Part shown: positions 1-5,602 of the stretch, one piece after another
Layout: the number at the start of each line of letters is the position of its first letter
Position numbering within the stretch: the stretch's first letter is position 1
Origin: Rhodospirillales bacterium
GTDB lineage: Bacteria > Pseudomonadota > Alphaproteobacteria > Acetobacterales > Acetobacteraceae
Length of the DNA stretch: 5,602 nucleotides
Assembly: GCA_018971455.1 (NCBI GenBank)
Contig: JAGXAV010000174.1
Coordinates: forward strand, 1-5,602
Direction: 5' to 3'
The notes under the pieces: model-generated
Seen by the model: the letters and a program-made list of their open reading frames with translations, nothing else
The model's database searches: none
What the model was told of the DNA's origin: nothing
Position numbers and translations under genes: made by a program

Positions 1-1316
1 AGCGCCGCGGCGAGCTGCACGGATCGCGGCAGGCCGGCCTGCGTGAAGCCCATCGGCACGCTGATCGCCGGCTGGCGGGTCAGGTTGTAGGCGCAGGTCC
101 AGGGCGCCCAGTTCTGCCACAGCGCCGTGACCGGGTCGGTGGTTGGCGCATCGGCCGGCGGCGGCGGGTTGGGAACGGTCGGGCTCAGCACCAGGTCGTA
201 GCGCTGGTGCAGCCGCGCCATGGCGTGGGCGGCGGCGATGCGCTGGGCCTCGTACTCCATCATGTCGTGCGCCGACACGTCCTGGTTGGCGGTGGCGACC
301 TCGAGCAGCCCGGGATCGAGCATGTGGCGGCGGGTCTCGGGGAAGGAATGAACCAGGCGGGCCAGCGCCACGCCCCAGATGCGGGAGAAGAGGGCGCGCA
401 TGTCGGGCAGCCCGGGATCGGCCTCCTCGACCTCCGCACCCGCCTCCATCAGAGTGCCTGCCGCCTGCTCGACCGCGGCGATCCCCTCCCAATCCACCGG
501 CGCGTCGAAGCCGGGACGGCGGATGACCGCCACCCGCATTCCCGCGACGCCGTCCTCGATGCCGGCGCTCCAGTCGCGCGCGTCATCGGGCAGGCAGAAC
601 GGATCGCGCAGATCGTGCCGGGCCATCGCCGAGAGCATCAGGGCGGCGTCGCGCACGCTGCGCGTCATCGGCCCGGCGACCGCCACCGGGGCGAAGGCGC
701 CGAGCGGCCATTGCGGCACCCGCCCGAAGCTGGGTTTCAATCCGACCACGCCGCACCAGGCAGCCGGGATGCGGATCGAGCCCCCGGCATCAGTGCCGAC
801 ATGCAACGGACCGAATGACGCCGCGGCGGCCGCCCCCGCGCCGGAGGACGAGCCGCCCGTCGTATGGTTGCGGTTCCACGGGTTGCGGGTGATGCCGTGC
901 AGCGGGCAATCGCCGGGCGATTTCCAGCCGAACTCCGTCGTCGTCGTCTTGCCGATGATGACCGCGCCGGCGGCGCGCAGGCCGAGCACCAGCGGCGCAT
1001 CGAGAGCCGCCGGGGCCGGGTCGGACAGCCGGCTTCCGCGCCGCGTCGGCAGGCCGGCGACATCCACCAGGTCCTTGATCGTGCAGGGCACGCCGTCGAG
1101 CGGGCCGATCGGCCGGCCGGCCTGCCAGCGCGCGGCGCTGGCGCCGGCCTCGGCGAGCGCCGCGGGGTTCATCACCGCGAAGGCATTGATGCCCGGATTG
1201 AGGCGCGCCACCCGCTCCGTGATGGCCTGAAGGGCCTCGATCGGGCTCAGGCTGGCGCGCGCATAATGGCCGAGGAGGTCCTCGGCGCTCATCAGGGCAG
1301 GATCGGTGGCTGACAT
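1..1316 (-). CDS. Amidase-signature family hydrolase (C-terminus cut by window edge)
   Basis: This encodes a cytoplasmic amidase of the amidase-signature (AS) family, which hydrolyses a carboxamide to carboxylate plus ammonia or amine. About 438 residues are visible without a stop. The family is usually 450-500 residues, so only the last few dozen are missing. The full Ser-cisSer-Lys triad can be read: Lys81 in the TIKDLVDV stretch, Ser156 in TTGGSSSGAG, and the nucleophile Ser180 in GTDAGGSIRIP. The spacings of 75 and 24 residues match family members such as FAAH. The visible end (PMGFTQAGLPRSVQLAAA) is the usual near-C-terminal AS motif. The ATG at 1316 is chosen because GGAAGAG lies just upstream and the N-terminus (SAEDLLGHYARASLSPIEAL) is typical. 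Met9 is a less likely alternative. It is divergent from the deacetylase gene across 65 bp. No signal peptide or amidotransferase partner subunit is visible, so a GatA role is unlikely. The substrate is unknown. Confidence 0.93.
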   Translation of the reverse strand, partial: MSATDPALMSAEDLLGHYARASLSPIEALQAITERVARLNPGINAFAVMNPAALAEAGASAARWQAGRPIGPLDGVPCTIKDLVDVAGLPTRRGSRLSDPAPAALDAPLVLGLRAAGAVIIGKTTTTEFGWKSPGDCPLHGITRNPWNRNHTTGGSSSGAGAAAAASFGPLHVGTDAGGSIRIPAAWCGVVGLKPSFGRVPQWPLGAFAPVAVAGPMTRSVRDAALMLSAMARHDLRDPFCLPDDARDWSAGIEDGVAGMRVAVIRRPGFDAPVDWEGIAAVEQAAGTLMEAGAEVEEADPGLPDMRALFSRIWGVALARLVHSFPETRRHMLDPGLLEVATANQDVSAHDMMEYEAQRIAAAHAMARLHQRYDLVLSPTVPNPPPPADAPTTDPVTALWQNWAPWTCAYNLTRQPAISVPMGFTQAGLPRSVQLAAA

Positions 1317-1347
1317 GAACTCTTCCGCAAATGGTGCCGGGAGGGCA

Positions 1348-1362
1348 GCATAGGCGCTATGC
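1348..1362. promoter_or_regulatory. Perfect inverted repeat, candidate operator in divergent intergenic region
   Basis: GCATAG-GCG-CTATGC is a perfect 6-bp inverted repeat with a 3-bp spacer. It lies near the middle of the 65 bp separating the amidase start (1316, minus) from the deacetylase start (1382, plus). A dyad here is what a dimeric repressor or activator controlling both genes would need. Each arm contains TATGC, so it may overlap a -10 element on either strand. I saw no good -35 box. It is not the GT-N-TA-N-AC pattern commonly reported for GntR-family operators, so the window's GntR protein is not an obvious binder. The position and symmetry are directly seen. The function is inferred. 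Confidence 0.45.
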
Positions 1363-1381
1363 CGATGGAGACCAGCCCAGG

Positions 1382-2305
1382 ATGAACGAGATCGCCAATC
1401 CAGCCGCAACGCCAGGCCACCCCTCGGGCGAGGCCTGGGAATGGCCGGAGGATGTGTGGCGGCGCATTGTCGAGCGCGCGCGGGCCGGGCGCAGCCTCGC
1501 CCCCGGCGCCTGGCCCGGCGGCGCGCGATGCGCGGTGGCGCTGTCCTTCGACGCCGATCACGAGACGATCCCCCTGCGCGACACCGACGAGAGCCCGATG
1601 CGCCTCAGCCAGGGCCAGTACGGCAGCCGCCAGGGCATTCCCCGCATCCGCCGCGTGCTCGACCGCGAACAGATTCCAGCGACCTTCTTCTACCCCGCCG
1701 TCTCCGCCCTGCTGCATCCCGAGGAGGTGCGCGCCATCGCCGCCGACGGGCACGAGATCGGCATCCACTCCTGGATCCATGAGCGCAACACCACCCTGAC
1801 CTACATGGCCGAGCGCGATCTTTCGATGCGCGCGGCCGACGTGCTCGACCGGCTGGCCGGGCGGCCGCCGGTGGGCATGCGCACGGCGAGCTGGGATTTC
1901 TCGCCCAACACGCTGCGCATCATCCAGGAGATGGAACTGCTCTATGACAGCAGCCTGATGGCCGACGACGACCCCTACGAACTGGTCGCCGACGGCAATG
2001 CAACCGGCATCGTCGAGCTGCCACCGGAATGGATCCGCGACGACGCGGTCTATTTCAACATGCAGCGCTTCTCCGGCCTGCGCCCCTACACGCCGCCCTC
2101 GGCGGTGGAGGAGATCTTCACCGCCGAGTTCGATGGCGCCTGGAACGAGGGCGGTTTGTTCCTGCTGACCATGCACCCGCACGTCATCGGCCATCGCAGC
2201 CGCATCGTCCTCCTGGAGCGCCTGATCCGCGCCATCAAGCAGCGCGGCCGCGTGTGGTTCGCCACGCATGAGCAGGTGGCCCGCTGGTGCAAGGAGCAGG
2301 CCTGA
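1382..2305 (+). CDS. Polysaccharide deacetylase-fold (NodB/CE4) hydrolase, PuuE/HpPgdA-like branch
   Basis: This 307-residue protein is a metal-dependent amide/imide or N-acyl hydrolase of the NodB/CE4 fold. The first motif is ALSFDADHE, with Asp57 (presumed base) and Asp59 (presumed metal ligand). It is the DxD variant of the PuuE/HpPgdA-like branch rather than the TFDDG of chitin deacetylases. The second motif is HSWIH, with His129 and His133 as the other expected metal ligands. Further conserved stretches are GHEIG (123-127), GMRTASWDFS (165-174) and TMHPHVIGHRS (263-273). No signal peptide or membrane segment is present, so it is probably cytoplasmic, which argues against wall or polysaccharide work. 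The ATG at 1382 is chosen because GGAG lies 11 nt upstream. An in-frame ATG at 1331 would add 17 unlike-coding residues and leave only 14 bp to the divergent amidase start. The divergent amidase suggests a shared amide, imide or ureide breakdown pathway. Cyclic imidase or allantoinase-like activity is plausible but unproven. Confidence 0.9.
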   Translation: MNEIANPAATPGHPSGEAWEWPEDVWRRIVERARAGRSLAPGAWPGGARCAVALSFDADHETIPLRDTDESPMRLSQGQYGSRQGIPRIRRVLDREQIPATFFYPAVSALLHPEEVRAIAADGHEIGIHSWIHERNTTLTYMAERDLSMRAADVLDRLAGRPPVGMRTASWDFSPNTLRIIQEMELLYDSSLMADDDPYELVADGNATGIVELPPEWIRDDAVYFNMQRFSGLRPYTPPSAVEEIFTAEFDGAWNEGGLFLLTMHPHVIGHRSRIVLLERLIRAIKQRGRVWFATHEQVARWCKEQA

Positions 2306-2308
2306 CCC

Positions 2309-3031
2309 TCAGCCGCAGCCCAGCGCCGCCTCGTACTCCGCCGGCACGCCACAGAAGGTGATCGCCGAGAGCGGCACCTCGGCGTAGTGGATGCGCCGCC
2401 CGGCGGCAATCAGGTGGTTGTAGAGCGGCGCGACGTAGCGTTCGCCGAGCGACGGGGCCGCCCGCTCGGCGGCCAGCGCGGTGCGAAACTCGTCCGCCCG
2501 TGCGAAATGATAGAGGCCGGTGCAGCAAAGGTCGGAAATCTGGCGTTTCTCGGCCGTCTCCAGGGCCAGCGGCTCATCGCCCCCGGCCGGCCGGACATAT
2601 GACCAGTTGGCCCCGCTGCCGCGGAACACCTCCAGATAGCCATCCGACCGCCGCGTCCATGCCGCCTCGGGATGGCGGAAGCCAGGCCGGAACGTATCGA
2701 TGTTGAAGATGGTGAGGGACGCCTCGGGCCCGATGCCGGCATGGTCGAGCCCACGCTCCACCGTCTCCGCCTGGCCCGCGGTGGGCGCATCGAGCATCAC
2801 CACGCGGAAATCGGCCATGCCGAGGGCGGCGCATTCCCGCATGATGAACGCTTCCGTGCCGTCCACGGGGCGGGCGATGAACAGAAATCTATCCGTTGGG
2901 AAATATGCCGCAAAGCTGGCCACCGCATGGGCGAAGACCGAACGCCCCTGCAGCGGGAGCATATATTTCGGCAGGCGATAGCCGGCCTCGCTGAAGCGGC
3001 GCGACAGCCCGGCCATGGGAATGACGATCAC
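2309..3031 (-). CDS. Sugar/polyol-phosphate nucleotidyltransferase-like protein (capsule-type)
   Basis: This 240-residue cytoplasmic protein has the GT-A-like nucleotidyltransferase fold and would join a phosphorylated sugar or alcohol to an NTP, giving an NDP-activated precursor and pyrophosphate. It begins IVIPMAGLSRRF, the glycine-rich/Arg nucleotide loop (Gly8 to Phe13), followed by LPKYMLPL with Lys22. TAGQAETV (84-91) resembles the base-recognition Gly-Gln motif, and IFNIDTF (108-114) carries the expected metal-binding Asp112. The conserved tail includes NWSYVRP, EKRQISDLCCTGLYHF and FCGVPAEYEAAL. The start is GTG at 3031. It overlaps the upstream kinase stop as GTGA, with GGAGG about 10 nt upstream inside that gene, so translation is probably coupled. 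The stop lies 3 bp from the convergent deacetylase stop. From memory, this family occurs in capsule or O-antigen loci beside fused nucleotidyltransferase-kinases. The substrate and nucleotide (CTP, UTP or other) cannot be told. Confidence 0.82.
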   Translation of the reverse strand: MIVIPMAGLSRRFSEAGYRLPKYMLPLQGRSVFAHAVASFAAYFPTDRFLFIARPVDGTEAFIMRECAALGMADFRVVMLDAPTAGQAETVERGLDHAGIGPEASLTIFNIDTFRPGFRHPEAAWTRRSDGYLEVFRGSGANWSYVRPAGGDEPLALETAEKRQISDLCCTGLYHFARADEFRTALAAERAAPSLGERYVAPLYNHLIAAGRRIHYAEVPLSAITFCGVPAEYEAALGCG

Positions 3032-4725
3032 GCCGGGCCCCCCTCCATGCGGAGAAAAAGCCGCAGCGCGTTGGCGACAAAGGCGAGCTGCCGATCCGGC
3101 CGCTCGGCATGCAGCGGCAGCATGGACAGGAAGAGCAGGATGGTGACGGCACGGATCTGCCCGCTGTCGCCGCCGACGCCATCCACCGCCAGATCGCCCA
3201 GCACGTCCTGCAGCCAGACCTGCTGGGCGGTCGCCTCGAAGTCGATCGAAAAATCATGGCTGTCGTTGCGCGCGAAGCTGTAGCGGCCGGCCACGATATG
3301 GTCGTATCGGCCGACAATCGAATGGGCCAACTTGGCAAGATCATAGCGAAGATCGCCGAAAATGCTCGGCGTCTGGTCACCCGCAAGGCCGCGCGGGTCG
3401 ATTGTGACGATCCGCCCGGCGCGTGAGTTATAGAGAATATTGCTGAAGCAGAAATCGCCATGCATGATGGTGGCGCGCCGTCCGGAGGCAAGGCCAACGC
3501 CGGCCGCCGTGGTTTGCGCAATCGTCAGAAGGGATGGCAGCGGGCGCCCCTGGTAGCGCGTCGGCCGTGTGATGTCGAAGCCGCTATCGGCCGCAAACCG
3601 CTCAAGGCGTGCCGCGGTCTTGTCGACACACAGGATGCGCATCGCCTCGTCGCCGGAACCGACGCCCCGGACCGCCCCGCAGGCGGCCAGGAACTGCGCG
3701 CAGGAGGTCATGATGCGGCGCCAGGTCGGCCGCCCGATTCCGCCAAAGACAAAAAGCTCCGCGAGCGTCGGGGCATACTGGTATTCGGTGCTGTAGAACG
3801 GCACGCCATCCGCCTGGCCGTGCTCGATCAGACGCGCCGCGAATACCTGCACCGAGGGCGGCAACGTGGCGAACCATGCCGCCTCGGCGCGCAGCTTGGC
3901 ATGGTCGGTGCTGGCTTTGCGCACGACCAGCGGATCGATGCTGAGCATGTTGAAGGAGCGCTGCGTGGTGATCGACCGGCGGGAGCGGAAATAGGTCTGG
4001 ATGTGCCCGAAATCGAGCCAATCCGAGACGCGAACGCCAGCTACCGCATGTTCGCCGGCGTAAAGATTGAGCCCCTGGACGAAATCACCCCGCGCGCGGG
4101 TGATGGCGCGCACCAGGGAAGCCGGATCGCTGAAGGAAAAATAGCCGCAGGCAACCGGACGGGCTCCGCCCGCGGCGCTGCCGGCATGGCTGACGTCGAG
4201 GCGGGTCACCCGCTCGTCATCCAGCTCGACTTCCGCCCAGGAATAATCATCCCCGTTCAGGCTGATCGCCATGATGTCGGCCATGGCCGCCGGCACGCCG
4301 TCCACCAGCGTGTCACCATGCAGCAGGCGCAGCGGGCCGGGCGGCGCATCGATGACATTCAGCGCGTAGGTCACCGCTTCGCCAAGGCGCAGACCATCGG
4401 GCACCAGAACGAGGTTCACGCCGCGCTCCGCCAGCCGGGCCAGGTCGTGCGGCGGTGGTTGAAAGCTCTCCGGAAGGGTCAGGAAGATGGGACCGGCATC
4501 GGCCAGCCGGTCGAGCTGGCTTTCATAGAGCCGGGAGACGCCGAGCGGCAGGAAGGAGGGCGGAAGCTGCCCGAATTCAGCCGAAAGCTCCTGCTCGACA
4601 TAGGCCGAGGAGGTGATCAGGCAGAATCCAGGGACCGCCACCCGCTCAGGCAGCCGATCGGCCTGGCCACGCGGCTGGTCCGGCCGGCTGCCTGTGTCAT
4701 CACGATCAACCACAGGAGTTTTCAT
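3028..4725 (-). CDS. Fusion protein: nucleotidyltransferase-like domain plus APH/choline-kinase-like phosphotransferase
   Basis: This 565-residue cytoplasmic protein has two domains. Residues ~30-250 look nucleotidyltransferase-like: FLPLGVSRLYESQL (58-71), LRLGEAVTYAL, a metal-site-like LLHGD (134-138) and DWLDFGHIQTYF (235-246). The expected N-terminal Gly-x-Gly-x-Arg loop is absent, so catalysis here is doubtful. Residues ~255-545 are an APH/choline-kinase-type domain. It has a VVRK lysine (Lys270), a possible helix-C Glu281, HGDFCFSN with catalytic Asp424 and Asn429, Asp443 in IDPRG, and GDLRYDLAKLAHS. That set looks complete for ATP-dependent phosphorylation of a small hydroxylated substrate. 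It overlaps the next nucleotidyltransferase gene by 4 bases, suggesting a kinase-then-activation pathway for a surface glycan or lipid decoration. The start is uncertain. ATG 4725 is preferred because codon use upstream is not coding-like, but its G-rich SD-like stretch is 12-16 nt away. GTG 4785 has GAGG at 6 nt and would add 20 residues. GTG 4641 is also possible. Confidence 0.83.
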   Translation of the reverse strand: MKTPVVDRDDTGSRPDQPRGQADRLPERVAVPGFCLITSSAYVEQELSAEFGQLPPSFLPLGVSRLYESQLDRLADAGPIFLTLPESFQPPPHDLARLAERGVNLVLVPDGLRLGEAVTYALNVIDAPPGPLRLLHGDTLVDGVPAAMADIMAISLNGDDYSWAEVELDDERVTRLDVSHAGSAAGGARPVACGYFSFSDPASLVRAITRARGDFVQGLNLYAGEHAVAGVRVSDWLDFGHIQTYFRSRRSITTQRSFNMLSIDPLVVRKASTDHAKLRAEAAWFATLPPSVQVFAARLIEHGQADGVPFYSTEYQYAPTLAELFVFGGIGRPTWRRIMTSCAQFLAACGAVRGVGSGDEAMRILCVDKTAARLERFAADSGFDITRPTRYQGRPLPSLLTIAQTTAAGVGLASGRRATIMHGDFCFSNILYNSRAGRIVTIDPRGLAGDQTPSIFGDLRYDLAKLAHSIVGRYDHIVAGRYSFARNDSHDFSIDFEATAQQVWLQDVLGDLAVDGVGGDSGQIRAVTILLFLSMLPLHAERPDRQLAFVANALRLFLRMEGGPA

Positions 4726-4758
4726 GCCGCCGGTACGCCCCCCTCCTCCCTCCGACTG

Positions 4759-4788
4759 ACGATAGCAGATCGCCGCACCTCGCACGAA
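4759..4788 (-). promoter_or_regulatory. Possible sigma-70-like promoter for the kinase/nucleotidyltransferase pair
   Basis: On the minus strand, TGCTATCGT (4767-4759) resembles an extended -10 element (TG-N-TATCGT). TTCGTG (4788-4783) sits 18 bp upstream as a poor -35. It lies upstream of the preferred ATG at 4725 and would let the pair be expressed separately from the regulator. The match is weak and unsupported by any other signal. Confidence 0.18.
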
Positions 4789-4806
4789 AGGCCTCGGCCC
4801 GGCCGA
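4787..4806 (-). terminator. Weak terminator-like hairpin downstream of the GntR gene
   Basis: Reading the minus strand, TCGGCCGGGCCGA (4806-4794) is a perfect palindrome around one central base. It could form a 5-bp G+C-rich stem with a 3-base loop. GGCC and only three T residues follow (4789-4787). It lies 20 bp past the regulator stop, a sensible place for a terminator, but the T-tract is very short and such palindromes are common at this GC content. Confidence 0.22.
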
Positions 4807-4825
4807 TGCGGGGCGGAGCGGCGGC

Positions 4826-5581
4826 CTATTGGCGACGCAGCGTCATGGCGTAGCGGAAACGCGCAGCCGGGTGCAGCGTCCGCGACAATTCGATCAGCCG
4901 GCGGCCGGCCGCGTAGTAGCGGCGGATGACCAGCAGGGCCGCGCTGCCGGGGGCGGCCATCAGCCGCTCCGCCGCCTCGGCATCGAGCAGCACCGCCTCG
5001 ATCTCCTGGCTCACCTCGACGATCGCCTCGCCATAGCGCTGCTCGATCTGCGAAAAGATGGCGCTGACATGGCTGCGCGGCTCGGCCACCAGATCAGCGT
5101 AGCGCTCATCGATATAGACCGTCAGCCAGCCGAGTGGCGCGGCCGCTCCCGGCACCTCGCGCGGGCCATCCAGGCGCATCCACGCCCGCCCGGCACGGCA
5201 GGCCAGCTCGCCGGCCAACCGGCCGCGCGCGATCACCCGCTCGGCACGGATGACGCGGAAGACGTTCTGCTCGGCATAGCGAAACAATTCGCTGAGGGAT
5301 TGCAACGTATGATGATAGCCCACCGCCGGCTGCGCCGTCTCGACGCGCGTGCCGACCCCCTTGCGCGCCGAAAGCAGCTTCTGCTGGCGCAGGTGGCCGA
5401 TCGCCTGGCGCACCGTCTGGCGGCTGACGGCGAAATGCGCCGCCAACTCCATCTCGGTGGGAATCAGCGACCCGACCGGATAGGTGCCGGCCTCGATGGC
5501 ATGCTGCAATGCCTGCGCGACCACCAGGTAGCGGGCGATGCCGCCGGAGGGCGCGCGCGGCGGGCGGGGGGAGTTGGCCAT
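4826..5581 (-). CDS. GntR-family transcriptional regulator, HutC subfamily (UTRA domain)
   Basis: This 251-residue cytoplasmic DNA-binding protein has a GntR winged helix-turn-helix at about residues 15-80. ARYLVVAQALQHAIEAGTY leads in, PVGSLIPTEMELAAHFAVS forms the first helices, and SRQTVRQAIGHL is the recognition helix. The wing follows with LLSARKGVGTRV. Residues ~100-245 are an effector-binding UTRA domain, recognisable from the pattern VSQEIEAVLLDAEAAERL, ALLVIRRYY and IELSRTLHPAARFRYAM near the end. Length and order are normal for the HutC/FarR type, whose members usually repress and release DNA on binding a small ligand. The start is taken as ATG 5581. A GTG at 5596 would add five residues, and neither has a convincing ribosome binding site in the few bases available. 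The kinase pair lies downstream on the same strand after ~100 bp. The target could be that pair, the hydrolase pair, or genes beyond the window. The ligand is unknown. Confidence 0.92.
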   Translation of the reverse strand: MANSPRPPRAPSGGIARYLVVAQALQHAIEAGTYPVGSLIPTEMELAAHFAVSRQTVRQAIGHLRQQKLLSARKGVGTRVETAQPAVGYHHTLQSLSELFRYAEQNVFRVIRAERVIARGRLAGELACRAGRAWMRLDGPREVPGAAAPLGWLTVYIDERYADLVAEPRSHVSAIFSQIEQRYGEAIVEVSQEIEAVLLDAEAAERLMAAPGSAALLVIRRYYAAGRRLIELSRTLHPAARFRYAMTLRRQ

Positions 5582-5602
5582 GCCCCCAGGTAGCACCGCG
5601 GG

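Larger units (their letters stand above)
4726..4825. other. Intergenic region between the GntR gene and the kinase fusion
   Basis: About 100 bp separate the regulator stop from the preferred kinase start. On the minus strand it holds, in order, a short GC-rich hairpin with TTT, a weak promoter-like element, and a G-rich run (GGAGGGAGGAGGGGGG, 4753-4738) that may serve as a loosely spaced ribosome binding site. If the kinase gene really starts at GTG 4785, only about 40 bp are non-coding and the promoter-like element would lie inside the gene. No copy of the 1348-1362 inverted repeat is found here. Confidence 0.5.

Noticed and set aside
207..1313. Several plus-strand frames (203, 283 and 149 codons) across the amidase
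   Set aside because: They overlap one another in different frames and lie opposite an amidase with a complete catalytic triad. They are shadows.
1..1316. Reading the amidase as GatA, the tRNA amidotransferase subunit A
   Set aside because: No GatB or GatC partner is visible, the sequence around the catalytic loop (WKSPGDCPLHGITRNPW) is that of general amidases, and the context is catabolic. Automated annotation often makes this confusion.
1292..2269. A 325-codon minus-strand frame covering the deacetylase and the intergenic region
   Set aside because: It would run antisense through the conserved NodB motifs and across the divergent promoter region. Its translation shows no family features.
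3294..3309. Inverted repeat CGATA-N6-TATCG
   Set aside because: It lies inside the kinase-domain coding sequence (over YDHIVAGRY) with no promoter context. Five-base arms of this kind arise by chance.
4760..4772. Short inverted repeat CGAT-N5-ATCG near the presumed kinase promoter
   Set aside because: Four-base arms are too short to support an operator call, and it does not resemble the 1348-1362 repeat.
3460..4929. A 489-codon open frame on the plus strand, antisense to the kinase fusion
   Set aside because: The translation is rich in Arg, Gly, Ala and His without any recognisable motif. It is the usual mirror frame of a GC-rich gene, while the minus-strand frame has clear kinase and nucleotidyltransferase motifs.
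4829..5593. A 254-codon plus-strand frame covering the GntR gene
   Set aside because: This is also a mirror frame. The opposite strand encodes an unmistakable GntR/UTRA protein over the same span.

Overview
The window is GC-rich, densely packed bacterial DNA with high-GC codon usage. The gene content (amidase-signature hydrolase, CE4-type deacetylase, HutC-type GntR regulator, capsule-style activation genes) suggests a proteobacterium. An alphaproteobacterium of the Acetobacteraceae/Rhodospirillales/Rhizobiales kind is my best guess, but this is inference from composition and families, because no taxonomic marker is present.

Layout. (1) Positions 1-1316, minus strand: an amidase-signature hydrolase whose last few dozen residues lie off the left edge. 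(2) Positions 1317-1381: a 65-bp divergent intergenic region with a perfect 15-bp inverted repeat (6-bp arms, 3-bp spacer) centred at 1355. (3) Positions 1382-2305, plus strand: a NodB/CE4-fold deacetylase of the PuuE/HpPgdA-like branch. (4) Positions 2309-4725, minus strand: a two-gene, translationally coupled unit. A large fusion protein (nucleotidyltransferase-like N-terminal domain plus APH/choline-kinase-like C-terminal domain) is followed, with a 4-base GTGA overlap, by a stand-alone sugar-nucleotidyltransferase-like protein. (5) Positions 4726-4825: about 100 bp with a weak terminator-like hairpin and a weak promoter-like element. (6) Positions 4826-5581, minus strand: a GntR/HutC-family regulator with a UTRA ligand-binding domain.

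How the parts may work together. The divergent amidase and deacetylase-fold enzyme look like a small-molecule C-N hydrolysis pair (amide, cyclic imide or ureide catabolism), probably sharing one control region. The kinase/nucleotidyltransferase pair looks like a phosphorylate-then-activate module that makes an NDP-linked building block for a surface polysaccharide or lipid decoration. Its substrate cannot be told from the sequence. The stand-alone nucleotidyltransferase keeps the canonical signature. The nucleotidyltransferase-like half of the fusion has lost the glycine-rich/Arg loop, although its kinase half looks complete. The two modules meet tail to tail with only 3 bp between stop codons. 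The GntR regulator could control either module or something beyond the right edge.

No RNA genes, CRISPR arrays, insertion sequences or attachment sites were seen. The most interesting items are the coupled kinase/nucleotidyltransferase unit of unassigned substrate and the inverted repeat in the divergent promoter region.
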